From: Candidatus Nitrosopumilus sp.
Lineage (GTDB): Archaea > Thermoproteota > Nitrososphaeria > Nitrososphaerales > Nitrosopumilaceae
Length of the DNA: 19,488 nucleotides
NCBI GenBank assembly: GCA_029864805.1
Contig: JAOTSS010000037.1
Coordinates: forward strand, 1 to 19,488
Reading direction: 5' to 3'
Shown: positions 7,239 to 14,291 of the stretch, piece by piece
Layout: the number at the start of each line of letters is the position of its first letter
Position numbering within the stretch: the first letter of the stretch is position 1
Position numbers and translations under genes: made by a program
Notes under the pieces: model-generated
What the model saw: only the letters and a program-made list of their open reading frames with translations
Databases searched by the model: none
Told to the model about the DNA's origin: nothing

Positions 7239-7382
7239 ATGAAAAATACATGGCAAAATCAAACATTTTACACCTTAGTGTTAGAAATAGAAATTATCCA
7301 AATTGTAATCATGTTAAGCCCAATTGGATTTGGTGTTACAGCCTTTGCGATAATTTTATCTATCTTTGCATATCTTAAATGA
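7239..7382 (+). CDS. possible 47-aa single-TM microprotein
   Basis: ATG 7239 to TGA 7380-7382. The N-terminal 13 residues are polar (MKNTWQNQTFYTL). Residues 14-47 form a hydrophobic stretch ending FAIILSIFAYLK, which could span the membrane. It overlaps the TTG start of the ThDP enzyme by 17 nt, which could couple translation. Against it, the TATA-like box at 7224-7231 would start the mRNA downstream of this ATG, and a second ATG at 7250 opens another frame without protein-like character. An internal ATG at 7311 would give a 23-residue hydrophobic peptide. Confidence 0.3.
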   Translation: MKNTWQNQTFYTLVLEIEIIQIVIMLSPIGFGVTAFAIILSIFAYLK

Positions 7383-9132
7383 TAGTAAATTGTTAATTGA
7401 TTCTGATAAATCACTAGAGTCATCAACATCTCCTTTAAAATCAGTAAAACAAAAAATTAAGGCCTCAGATCTGCTTGTAAAGTGTTTGGAAACTGAAGAG
7501 GTAGAATACATCTTTGGCATTCCTGGCGAGGAAAATGCAGACCTTATGATTTCTCTTTTGGATTCTAAAATCAAATTTATTCTGACCCGACATGAGCAAG
7601 GCGCCGCATTTATGGCAGACGTTTATGGCAGATTGACAGGAAAGGTGGGTGTTTGCCTTGCTACATTAGGTCCGGGTGCCACAAATCTGGTTACAGGAGT
7701 TGCAAATGCAAACATGGATAGGTCAAGACTGCTTGCAATAACTGGCCAGAAAGACTCACATCTGCTTCACAAGGAATCCCACCAGAATATGGATGCAATA
7801 ACAATGTTCAAGCCAATAACAAAGTGGAACTGGTCAATCAGAAATGCAAAAAACATTCCTGAAATAGTCAGGAGAGCATTTAAGATTGCATTGTCTGAAA
7901 AACCTGGAGCGACACACATAGAGCTTCCACAAGACATTGCAAAAAGAAAATCAAACATTCCACCAATAATTCCACAAAAGATTCGCAGGCCAAAGGCAAA
8001 TGAGGATCTAATCAAAGAAGCAGCAGAAATAATATTGCAGGCAAAAAAACCGATGCTTTTCATTGGAAATGGATGCGTTAGAGAGGATGCAAGTGAGGCG
8101 ATTCGCAGATTTGCTGAAAGAACAGGAATCTGTTCAATGAATACGTTCATGGCAAAAGGTGTCATAAGAGATGATCAGGAAAGACACTTGAGAACAATTG
8201 GAATCAAGGATGCAGACCATGCATTGCTTGCCATGAAAGAAGCAGATGTTGTCATTGCAGTAGGACTAGACCTTGTGGAGTATAGTCCAATTAGCTGGAA
8301 CTCTGACTTGAATAAGACAATAATACACATTGACTTTACCCCTTCTGAAGTATACACGTTTTATAGACCAGAAGTTGAGATTGTCTCAGATATAGAACAT
8401 GCCATTAACGCCATCTTAGAAGAAATGGAAAGACAGCAAAAACAACATCCAGAATCAATTAATCTTCCTAGAAAGGATATTCCTGAAACGTTTGAAAGAA
8501 TAAGGCAAGAAGTAAACACCAGAACAGAGTCATTTAAGAATGACAATTCATATCCAATACAACCTGAAAAGCTAGTAGTTGATGTAAGGGATGCACTGGA
8601 TGAGACAGACATCGTACTTTCTGATGTAGGAGCACACAAGCTATGGATTTCAAAGATATACAAAACATATGAGCCAAACACGTGCATAATTCCAAATGGA
8701 TTTTGCTCTATGGGATTTGCAGTGCCTGGGGCAATAGCAGCCAAGATAGTTTATCCAGATCGTAATATTGTTGCAATGTGTGGTGATGCAGGATTCTTGA
8801 TGAACATACAGGAACTAGAAACTGCAGCAAGGCTAAAAATTCCGATAATTATTGTCATATGGTGCGACAGGGATTTAGGATTAATATCACTAAAACAGTT
8901 AGACGAGTTTGGCAAGACAAGTCACACAAAATTTGATAATCCTGACTTTGTGTATCTGGCAAAGAGCTTTGGAGCCATTGGGCATCATGTAAAGTCAGTC
9001 AAAGAATTTGAGGAAAAAATACAAGAGGCTAAGCTAGAAAAAGAAAGAGTCACAATCATTGCAGTTGACGTGAACTATTCAAGAAACCGTGTCCTGATTG
9101 ATGACAGTTTTTCTGCACCAGTTTCCACATGA
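7366..9132 (+). CDS. acetolactate-synthase-like ThDP-dependent enzyme
   Basis: A 588-residue protein of the acetolactate synthase/acetohydroxyacid synthase superfamily (COG0028), three domains in the usual order. The N-terminal Pyr domain (about 32-200) holds GIPGEEN and the catalytic Glu77 in RHEQGAAFMADVYGRLTGK, and then GPGATNLVTG. The central domain is about 220-360. The C-terminal PP domain (about 400-570) holds the ThDP/Mg motif G473-D-A-G-F followed by IVIWCDRDLG (499-505). Members join two pyruvates (or pyruvate and 2-oxobutyrate) to 2-acetolactate in branched-chain amino-acid synthesis. The GDA and WCD variants of GDG...NN recall the catabolic AlsS type (which has WID) more than IlvB. 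No small regulatory subunit gene is adjacent. TTG 7366 is the only start after an upstream stop; the family usually begins near residue 32 (KASDLLVKCLE), so the first 31 residues may not be translated. Substrate specificity is uncertain. Confidence 0.85.
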   Translation: MHILNDSKLLIDSDKSLESSTSPLKSVKQKIKASDLLVKCLETEEVEYIFGIPGEENADLMISLLDSKIKFILTRHEQGAAFMADVYGRLTGKVGVCLATLGPGATNLVTGVANANMDRSRLLAITGQKDSHLLHKESHQNMDAITMFKPITKWNWSIRNAKNIPEIVRRAFKIALSEKPGATHIELPQDIAKRKSNIPPIIPQKIRRPKANEDLIKEAAEIILQAKKPMLFIGNGCVREDASEAIRRFAERTGICSMNTFMAKGVIRDDQERHLRTIGIKDADHALLAMKEADVVIAVGLDLVEYSPISWNSDLNKTIIHIDFTPSEVYTFYRPEVEIVSDIEHAINAILEEMERQQKQHPESINLPRKDIPETFERIRQEVNTRTESFKNDNSYPIQPEKLVVDVRDALDETDIVLSDVGAHKLWISKIYKTYEPNTCIIPNGFCSMGFAVPGAIAAKIVYPDRNIVAMCGDAGFLMNIQELETAARLKIPIIIVIWCDRDLGLISLKQLDEFGKTSHTKFDNPDFVYLAKSFGAIGHHVKSVKEFEEKIQEAKLEKERVTIIAVDVNYSRNRVLIDDSFSAPVST

Positions 9133-9315
9133 GTCTACAGAAAATTTGCCAAATGACTTGTTTGGTGTGATTGTTCTTAGAACTTGAGAGATTATGATCA
9201 AATTTCAAAATTACCATTGTGGTGTTTTAACATGTTCGTTTTTGACGCGTGTGATTTGACATGATGTTGGAATTTAGAATTTAGGTCAATCAAAAAACAG
9301 AACGACATAGATTTC

Positions 9316-9729
9316 TTATGAACACTTGACTGTGATCTTTTTACCTATCCCCACAATGTCGTCTGAACGTATGACTCTTGACTTGAACCTCGATTTTATT
9401 TCTAACGACTCTAGCTTGTTTGTGTCCGAATTGAGATTCATCTGGATTACTTTGCCCAAGTTATTTCCTTTGATGTCTACAACTTTGTCGTTTGGTTTTA
9501 TCGGGGTGGAATTCAAGTACAGTCCTGATTTTTTTATCTCTTCAAAATACTCTCTTGAGAGAAAGTATTCCTTACCAAGTCTCTTTTTTGCCGTTATTCC
9601 GGATATTGCAAAATTTTTTGGATCTATTTGCAAAGACTTCACCTTGCCGCAATCTCTTTCCTTGTTGTCAAAGACTGTCTTTCCTATGAACTGGTCTGAA
9701 GTTAGATACTTGTTAAGAGAGACTGTCAT
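9316..9729 (-). CDS. PRC-barrel domain protein
   Basis: A 137-residue protein with two consecutive PRC-barrel-like beta units. The first is about residues 9-60 (TSDQFIGKTVFDNKERDCGK, then VKSLQIDPKNFAISGI). The second is about 78-137 (PNDKVVDIKGNNLGKVIQMN and a last strand SRVIRSDDIVGIG). PRC barrels occur in photosynthetic reaction-centre H subunits and RimM, and as stand-alone archaeal proteins thought to mediate protein or RNA interactions, often near cell-division genes. There is no membrane segment. It is the last gene of a minus-strand chain: its ATG lies 3 nt after the stop of the Cys-rich microprotein at 9733-9881, so both should be co-translated. The plus-strand frames over this region are shadows. 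Confidence 0.8.
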   Translation of the reverse strand: MTVSLNKYLTSDQFIGKTVFDNKERDCGKVKSLQIDPKNFAISGITAKKRLGKEYFLSREYFEEIKKSGLYLNSTPIKPNDKVVDIKGNNLGKVIQMNLNSDTNKLESLEIKSRFKSRVIRSDDIVGIGKKITVKCS

Positions 9730-9732
9730 GTC

Positions 9733-9881
9733 TTAGGAAATCCCTCTTGCACATTTTGGAGAACAGCAGACCCTGTACATATAATAAAATTTTTTCCCAC
9801 AATACTTGCATGTTTTGATATGTCCATATGAAATTATGATCGATTTTACTTTTCAGCACCAGAATCAATCAATATTGACAT
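9733..9881 (-). pseudogene. 49-aa zinc-finger microprotein gene with one missing base
   Basis: ATG 9881 opens MSILIDSGAEK and hits TAA. One frame over, the DNA reads KVKSIIISYGHIKTCKYCGK and then KFYYMYRVCCSPKCARGIS to TAA 9733-9735. Adding one A to the AAAA run at the junction (about 9848-9851) yields an uninterrupted 49-residue protein with Cys35-x2-Cys38 and a second cluster CC-x3-C, a plausible zinc site. The downstream frame has no start codon of its own before the cysteines, which supports a single ancestral gene. It sits between a 48-aa zinc-type protein and the PRC-barrel gene (3 nt away). Its regular position in the chain suggests it is or was functional; a sequencing indel, decay, or a -1 slip on the A-run are the options. 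Confidence 0.6.
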
Positions 9882-9942
9882 GAAATGTGTTTAATCAAAT
9901 TCTAGTTGGTAAAAAAGATTGGTCGGAAAACTGCATAAGATT

Positions 9943-10089
9943 TTATCTGCCTAATTTTTCCAGATCTTTTAATTTCTTTGAACAAATTTGAATCTCTGCA
10001 AATGTGTGGGCTTTTTTGGGCCTGTTACATATAGGACAAATGTCATCAGCACCAATATTTTCTAGAGGCCGTTCTATCAAAAGAGGCAT
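9943..10089 (-). CDS. 48-aa CxxC microprotein
   Basis: ATG 10089 to TAA 9943-9945, uninterrupted. Residues 1-12 are an aliphatic/charged lead (MPLLIERPLENI). Cys18-x2-Cys21 lies in DDICPICNRPKKAHTF, Cys36 follows in EIQICSKK, and the protein ends in a Lys-rich helix. CPIC-NRPK followed by a His and a distal Cys suggests a one-zinc knuckle (Cys3His or similar). Its ATG shares one base with the stop of the 22-codon gene upstream (TAATG), which is good evidence that it is translated. It is followed after 61 nt by the frame-broken zinc-finger gene and then the PRC-barrel gene. Confidence 0.65.
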   Translation of the reverse strand: MPLLIERPLENIGADDICPICNRPKKAHTFAEIQICSKKLKDLEKLGR

Positions 10090-10157
10090 TACTTTATTCC
10101 TATCGTTTCATATTTAATCACTCTGGTATCAGTCACGTTGGTTTCAAAAAATATCAT
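10089..10157 (-). CDS. 22-aa coupled mini-gene
   Basis: ATG 10157 to TAA 10089-10091, reading MIFFETNVTDTRVIKYETIG followed by IK. The ATG overlaps the TGA stop of the 159-aa gene (ATGA, 10154-10157), and its own TAA overlaps the ATG of the 48-aa CxxC gene (TAATG). A frame that fits exactly between two neighbours with both overlaps is unlikely to be chance. It may encode a genuine micropeptide, or act mainly as a translational relay for re-initiating ribosomes. No domain can be recognised at this length. Confidence 0.5.
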   Translation of the reverse strand: MIFFETNVTDTRVIKYETIGIK

Positions 10158-10633
10158 TTGATTGTATCATAACTTTTAATTTTCCTGTGGAACACCTTTA
10201 TCACATCTAGAATCTCTGATACGTTTTGCAAATCCACAGGATTTGTGAAAAACTGTAATATTGGTCCATGCTTTCCAATTGTATACTCTATTCCCAATCT
10301 AAAATAACTTCTTCCCTTAGACCAAAGTTTGGGCATATCGCCATGAAAAACAGGAAGAACTACCTCTAATGATGGTGATACCTCATCGTATGGAATTCCT
10401 ATTCGTAACCATGGAATTATCTTGTGGTAGCTGGGCATTTTCCAAAGTGCACAAGCATATTTTCGTTTTTCCACGGTGTTACCAATTATGGATACATCTG
10501 TATGCTCAATTCTAATGTCCTGAGGGTTTATCTCTTTTTTGAAAAACTGATGTATTGCCCTTTCATGAGAATTTTTTGAATTTGAGAAATAACTTTCAAT
10601 TTCTTCTCTTCTCTTAGTTATCTTACTTAGCAT
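10154..10633 (-). CDS. conserved-looking hypothetical protein (159 aa)
   Basis: An intact 159-residue soluble protein. The N-terminal helix is charged (MLSKITKRREEIESYFSNSK). The middle has RKYACALWKMPSYHKIIPWL and alternating strands (LRIGIPYDEVSPSLEVVLPV). The C-terminal half contains YFRLGIEYTIGKHGPILQFF and ends in a helix. The layout suggests a small alpha/beta fold, but no known family or catalytic motif is recognised. Base composition and codon use resemble the neighbours. It heads a tightly linked run (22-aa, 48-aa CxxC, 49-aa zinc finger, PRC barrel), so a shared function with these small proteins is possible. The ATG at 10633 is the first in frame. Confidence 0.75.
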   Translation of the reverse strand: MLSKITKRREEIESYFSNSKNSHERAIHQFFKKEINPQDIRIEHTDVSIIGNTVEKRKYACALWKMPSYHKIIPWLRIGIPYDEVSPSLEVVLPVFHGDMPKLWSKGRSYFRLGIEYTIGKHGPILQFFTNPVDLQNVSEILDVIKVFHRKIKSYDTIK

Positions 10634-10704
10634 GTAGCAGTATGTTGTATCATACTTTTAAACACAGATCAACTAGTGTCAGAAATAACAAATGTATTGT
10701 TTAC

Positions 10705-10838
10705 CTAATGATTGTAATAACCATTGCGTGGCTTTACTATGTCCCAACATTTTACACACAATGTACCGCAGCAAATTATCTTGTTATTGCCAAGATCAAT
10801 ACTGCATCGCTTACATGTTATTTTCGTGAAAAAGCCAT
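10705..10838 (-). pseudogene. 44-aa Cys-rich zinc-type gene with one missing base
   Basis: ATG 10838 opens MAFSRK and then meets TAA. One frame over, the DNA reads ITCKRCSIDLGNNKIICCGT and then LCVKCWDIVKPRNGYYNH to TAG 10705-10707. Adding one A in the CGAAAAT run (about 10823-10826) fuses them into a 44-residue protein with Cys9-x2-Cys12, CC at 23-24, and Cys28-x2-Cys31, a strong zinc-ribbon or cross-brace pattern. The cysteine frame has no usable start of its own. The break is the same type as in the 9733-9881 gene: start codon, 6-11 codons, an A4 run, then a -1 change. A plus-strand frame over this region (10642-10845) is a shadow. Confidence 0.6.
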
Positions 10839-10893
10839 CTCTTGATACAATTTATTCTGATTGATTCCTTTTAAGGTGTTCAATTAGTTCCGG

Positions 10894-10902
10894 TTTAAAT
10901 AA
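10894..10902 (+). promoter_or_regulatory. TATA box of the transglutaminase-like gene
   Basis: TTTAAATAA preceded by CCGG (a BRE-like purine/GC lead), 23 nt before the ATG at 10917, the spacing expected for a leaderless archaeal mRNA. The same TTTAAATAACT string occurs at 17289-17299 upstream of another plus-strand gene. Read on the other strand, TTATTTAAA could also serve the leftward 10838 gene. Confidence 0.55.
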
Positions 10903-10916
10903 CTGTACATCAAATA

Positions 10917-11753
10917 ATGACGATCATGAAAGTTTCAGTAGAATATGATGTGAGTTATTCCTATGACAATCAGGTTACAGTTAATGATAATGTTTTGAGA
11001 GTATTTCCTTCAACAGAATTTTGGCAAAAGCCAATTGACGAAAAAGTATCCATAGAACCCCAAGGAAAAATCATCTACTACACTGACAGATTTGGAAACA
11101 GAAATGCAAGGGTAAAGATAACTGACACTCACTATTCATCTTATTTTAAAGTGGTATCAGTAGTGGAAACAACCCCGTACAAAGTTACAGTTGATGAAGA
11201 CATTGTATTGCCCTTGGACAAGGACACGTTCTCATCAGATATTCGAATGTATTTGAATCCCTCGACTCTTGTCAACCCTGAACTAATACGGCAAAGAGCA
11301 CCAGACATTGTTGATCATGTCAAGACTTTGAGGGAGGCATTAGAAACTCTGACTGAGTGGGTCACGACAAATATCAAATATGTTCCATCATCAACGACAA
11401 TTCAAACCAAAGGTAGAGAATCTTTGGCACTGGGGATGGGGGTGTGCCAAGACAAAGCTCACATTCTGATTGGGTTTTTGCGCTCACTTGGAATCCCTGC
11501 CAGATATGTAAGTGGAGTTTTAGTTGATACTCCTGGTGACACACATGCGTGGACAGAGGCATATTGGCCCAATGTTGGGTGGATACCATTGGATCCTACA
11601 CACAGCAGATCTTTTGATTTAGAACATTACTATGTGAAATATGGCCATGGTAGAGATTACAATGACGTAGCACCAATTACTGGTTATTTTGAATCAGACA
11701 GCCCAAAAAGCCTTACACAGTTAAAAGTAATCCCAACAATACTAGAAAAATGA
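10917..11753 (+). CDS. transglutaminase-like cysteine protease family protein
   Basis: A 278-residue protein with an N-terminal beta region (residues 1-110, including YSYDNQVTVNDNVLRVFPST, the usual Bact_transglu_N style) and a papain-like transglutaminase core (about 140-235). The catalytic triad is visible: Cys177 in GMGVCQDKAHIL, His210 in GDTHAWTEAYWP and Asp226 in GWIPLDPTHS. Members hydrolyse or transfer amide bonds; COG1305 proteins in this setting are thought to be peptidases or amide-forming enzymes paired with alpha-E and COG2308 ATP-grasp proteins, both of which follow on the same strand. There is no signal peptide, so it is cytoplasmic. ATG 10917 agrees with the TATA spacing; Met4 is an alternative. 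A minus-strand hypothetical gene lies between it and alpha-E, so they are separate transcripts. Confidence 0.9.
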   Translation: MTIMKVSVEYDVSYSYDNQVTVNDNVLRVFPSTEFWQKPIDEKVSIEPQGKIIYYTDRFGNRNARVKITDTHYSSYFKVVSVVETTPYKVTVDEDIVLPLDKDTFSSDIRMYLNPSTLVNPELIRQRAPDIVDHVKTLREALETLTEWVTTNIKYVPSSTTIQTKGRESLALGMGVCQDKAHILIGFLRSLGIPARYVSGVLVDTPGDTHAWTEAYWPNVGWIPLDPTHSRSFDLEHYYVKYGHGRDYNDVAPITGYFESDSPKSLTQLKVIPTILEK

Positions 11754-11811
11754 AATTATTTTTTGAACAGTACTATGAGAATTATCCCTCTTTATTTTGT
11801 ATACGAGATAT

Positions 11812-12123
11812 CTAATAATCCCATCCTGATTTCTGGATTTTTTCATACTCCTCTAATGTGAGGATTTTAAATTCATTGTTTGAATCCCATTCATAAATTG
11901 GTTGTCCGTCATCTGAATTAATTGCTGGTTGTCCTCCTTTTTCTACAATGTTAAATGCTTTTACAATGTTGATTCTAGTGGCGATGATTCTGTCTGAACC
12001 CTGAATCTTAAAGTACCTCCATCCCTCATTGAGAACTTTGTGCGGTTGAAACTTTCTAAATTTTCCTTTTAGCTGGGAAGATTCTTCCATTGATTTTACA
12101 ACGTGTATTTCATAAATATACAT
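11812..12123 (-). CDS. hypothetical protein (103 aa)
   Basis: An intact 103-residue frame from ATG 12123. It has a beta-rich start (MYIYEIHVVKSMEESSQLKG), then HKVLNEGWRYFKIQGSDRII, a central ATRINIVKAFNIVEKGG, and an acidic C-terminal part (FKILTLEEYEKIQKSGWDY). The composition is that of a small soluble alpha/beta protein; no known domain is recognised. It is inserted in opposite orientation between the transglutaminase-like gene (convergent, stop codons about 58 nt apart) and the alpha-E gene (divergent, about 100 nt shared upstream region). This position between members of one functional set may mean it is part of it, or only a local inversion. Confidence 0.7.
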   Translation of the reverse strand: MYIYEIHVVKSMEESSQLKGKFRKFQPHKVLNEGWRYFKIQGSDRIIATRINIVKAFNIVEKGGQPAINSDDGQPIYEWDSNNEFKILTLEEYEKIQKSGWDY

Positions 12124-12174
12124 GATCTAAATTTGGATTGTTTAATAACAACAATTGATTTACATTGCAAGTAA

Positions 12175-12191
12175 AAACTAGATCCTAGTTT
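12175..12191. promoter_or_regulatory. palindrome overlapping the alpha-E promoter
   Basis: AAACTAG-ATC-CTAGTTT is a perfect 7-nt inverted repeat with a 3-nt centre. Its right arm overlaps the start of the TATA-like TTTAATAA (12189-12196), which lies about 30 nt before the TTG start at 12223. A dimeric regulator bound here would block TBP/TFB access, so an operator is plausible. No regulator gene is identified in the window. Confidence 0.4.
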
Positions 12192-12222
12192 AATAATGCC
12201 AGCATGTAGATGAAAGTATCTT

Positions 12223-12720
12223 TTGAATGATAAATTAGATACAAAAAACTTGGTTCTTCCAAGTAAACTGTACAAAGCATATTGGTTGGGCCGTTACGTT
12301 GAAAGAGTGGACAGTGTGGCAAGAGCATTGTTAAGTGCCCTTAATTCACTAAAACATCTAAAGAGTGAGGAGCCTTTGATGTCGCTTGCAGACAGTCTTG
12401 GAATTGAATTTATTAAACATGAAAAGTTTATCGAGGAGATTTTACATGGAGACATACCATCAAGTATTCTTTATGCCGTAAGAAACATGAGGACAAACGC
12501 AATTGGGTTGGGAATTGAGAGACTAGTACGAGAATCTAATATTCTGGTAATAGCGGTAGAAGAAAGGCCTGATTTGCAAAAAATCGATGAGGTAATAAAA
12601 CACGCCAATGACGTGATTGCCGCAATTAATAATGTTGGCAGAGTGATCAATGAGGAAATCGCACCACCGGAAATACCAGAAGACAAAAGACAAAAACAGA
12701 CACGTCACCAGCAACAGTGA
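12223..12720 (+). CDS. alpha-E domain protein, short form
   Basis: A 165-residue helical protein with the alpha-E signature at its N-terminus (SKLYKAYWLGRYVERVDSVA, residues 14-33) and the second conserved helix SSILYAVRNMRTNAIGLG (about 86-103). Alpha-E proteins (COG2307) are normally about 300 residues; this one keeps roughly the first half and ends in a polar tail (PPEIPEDKRQKQTRHQQQ). Alpha-E proteins co-occur with COG2308 ATP-grasp ligases and transglutaminases and are predicted to assist peptide-type ligation. TTG 12223 is the only start before the conserved motif; TGA lies just upstream in frame (12211-12213). The stop overlaps the GTG of the ATP-grasp gene (GTGA), so the two are translationally coupled and probably form a complex. 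Confidence 0.82.
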   Translation: MNDKLDTKNLVLPSKLYKAYWLGRYVERVDSVARALLSALNSLKHLKSEEPLMSLADSLGIEFIKHEKFIEEILHGDIPSSILYAVRNMRTNAIGLGIERLVRESNILVIAVEERPDLQKIDEVIKHANDVIAAINNVGRVINEEIAPPEIPEDKRQKQTRHQQQ

Positions 12721-14138
12721 AAATCATGCACGTAGACTCTCTTCCATCTCAATCAATTGATTTTTCAAAAACTGAAAGTCATAATGAGGCAATCGATGGC
12801 AATCTGATGATAAGAGAAGAATACAGGCAGTTTTTCAAAAACATTCAAAATCCAAGGTTGCTTCGATTACGGGAAAAGGCAATGTCTGCAGATCTTACTG
12901 CATACCTTGAAGGGTTCACATACAATGTAAAACCAAATGAATACAATGCAGTTCCAATGGATTTTGTTCCCCGAATAATATCTAGAAAAAACTTTCAGGT
13001 AATCGAAGATGGAATTAAACAAAGAGCAAAAGCACTAAACATGTTTCTAAAAGATGTATACACTCAGGAGAAAACCATTGTACCTGAAGAACTGATAGTT
13101 GGCTCTGAATATTTTAATCTGGATTTAATTGGACATCTGCCAAAAAATGATATTTTCATTCAGGTCTATGGGGCCGACCTTCTTTACAATGGGGACACAT
13201 ACTATGTAATTGAAGACAATCTAAGGGTCCCAAGCGGTGTGACTTATCCGGTAAAGATTCGTGAAATGTCTAACAGATATCTCAATGTCTTGAAAAAAGG
13301 GTACAAGCTTGAACCATACAAACCATGGACCCATCTTTACAAGGCCATGAGGGATTCATCATGGGTAAAAAATCCATTCATGGTATTGCTTACTGATGGA
13401 CCATCAGGTGCTGCATACTTTGAGCACATGTATCTATCAAAACTAATGGGAATTCCAATTGTGGAGACAGGTGATATTTATGTTACAGATTCAGGCCATG
13501 TTGCAGCAAAGATTCCTGGTGAAGGTGAAGTTCAGATAGATGTCATTTATCGTAGAGTGGAAGATTTGGATGTTTTTGTACCGGGGTTGACAAAAGCATA
13601 CATTGATGGAAAGGTTGCACTAGTCAATTCCCCGGGAACTGGTGTTGCAGATGACAAGATTGTGTATTCTTATGTCCCAAAAATGATACAGCACTATCTT
13701 TCTGAGGAACCAATTCTACAACAGCCAAAATCGTACAATCTGACTATCCCTGAAGAGCTTGAAATGGCAATTCAAAATGTCGAAAATCTTGTGGTAAAGG
13801 AAAGGGGAGGATATGGTGGCATGGGAACAGTGATTCCACGGGACCATCCAAAATCCAAAAGAGTGGCACTAATTGAACAAATCAAAAAGGAGATTACCGA
13901 AAAACCAGACAATTATCTTCTGCAAGAGACACTGGATTTCTCTACAGTAGTTACACGAGAATCCTTCAGCCCTTTAATCATGCGAGATTCCTATGTTGAC
14001 CTCAGAGTGTTTTCATATTATGCTGAAGATGGGCCCCAAGTGCCACCAGGAGGACTGTCAAGATTTGCAAGGCATGGGAGAATAACAAACAACTCCTCTG
14101 GCGGAGGCGTCAAGGACACTTGGATTGTGGATTTGTAG
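12717..14138 (+). CDS. circularly permuted ATP-grasp amidoligase (COG2308 type)
   Basis: A 473-residue protein with the run of motifs typical of CP_ATPgrasp proteins: YYVIEDNLRVPSGVTYPVKI (substrate/ATP side), VIYRRVEDLDVFVPG, NSPGTGVADDKIVYSYVPKM, a Gly-rich loop VVKERGGYGGMG (about 360-371), a metal-binding-type DLRVFSYYAEDG, and the C-terminal NNSSGGGVKDTWIVDL. The length matches the family (about 470-490). Such enzymes are predicted to activate a carboxylate as acyl-phosphate and form amide/peptide bonds; the natural substrate is unknown. The gene starts with GTG 12717, overlapping the alpha-E stop by 4 nt; ATG 12726 is an alternative. A 263-bp minus-strand frame over its 3' end is a shadow. 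Together with alpha-E and transglutaminase it forms a peptide-modification set known from bacteria, here without the proteasome-like Anbu partner. Confidence 0.92.
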   Translation: MKIMHVDSLPSQSIDFSKTESHNEAIDGNLMIREEYRQFFKNIQNPRLLRLREKAMSADLTAYLEGFTYNVKPNEYNAVPMDFVPRIISRKNFQVIEDGIKQRAKALNMFLKDVYTQEKTIVPEELIVGSEYFNLDLIGHLPKNDIFIQVYGADLLYNGDTYYVIEDNLRVPSGVTYPVKIREMSNRYLNVLKKGYKLEPYKPWTHLYKAMRDSSWVKNPFMVLLTDGPSGAAYFEHMYLSKLMGIPIVETGDIYVTDSGHVAAKIPGEGEVQIDVIYRRVEDLDVFVPGLTKAYIDGKVALVNSPGTGVADDKIVYSYVPKMIQHYLSEEPILQQPKSYNLTIPEELEMAIQNVENLVVKERGGYGGMGTVIPRDHPKSKRVALIEQIKKEITEKPDNYLLQETLDFSTVVTRESFSPLIMRDSYVDLRVFSYYAEDGPQVPPGGLSRFARHGRITNNSSGGGVKDTWIVDL

Positions 14139-14208
14139 TTACTGTTTAAATCAAATAAAGTCTTAGATGATTTATGGAAGTAAAAAAGAAAAGGGAATCT
14201 AAACAAAA

Positions 14209-14291
14209 ATGAGATGTCCAAACTGTGGAAACCAGGCAAGTTGGAGGGATCCTGATTGCAACAAATGTGATCATACATTACATCAGAAAAA
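14209..14291 (+). repeat. inverted repeat arm A (83 nt, perfect)
   Basis: Positions 14209-14291 match the reverse complement of 14963-15045 base for base. The identity begins exactly at the ATG of both zinc-ribbon genes and stops after codon 27. The 5' flanks share nothing obvious, and the 3' halves have many substitutions. The arms are separated by 671 nt. Confidence 0.95.

Noticed and set aside
9733..9881. Programmed -1 frameshift at the A-run as the preferred explanation
   Set aside because: No standard slippery heptamer or obvious downstream structure; a missing base is simpler, although the same layout at 10705-10838 keeps the idea open.
10642..10845. 67-codon plus-strand frame
   Set aside because: The opposite strand encodes a clear Cys-pair protein with one base missing; the plus frame is its antisense.
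14018..14278. 86-codon minus-strand frame
   Set aside because: Antisense to the conserved C-terminus of the ATP-grasp enzyme and to zinc-ribbon copy A.
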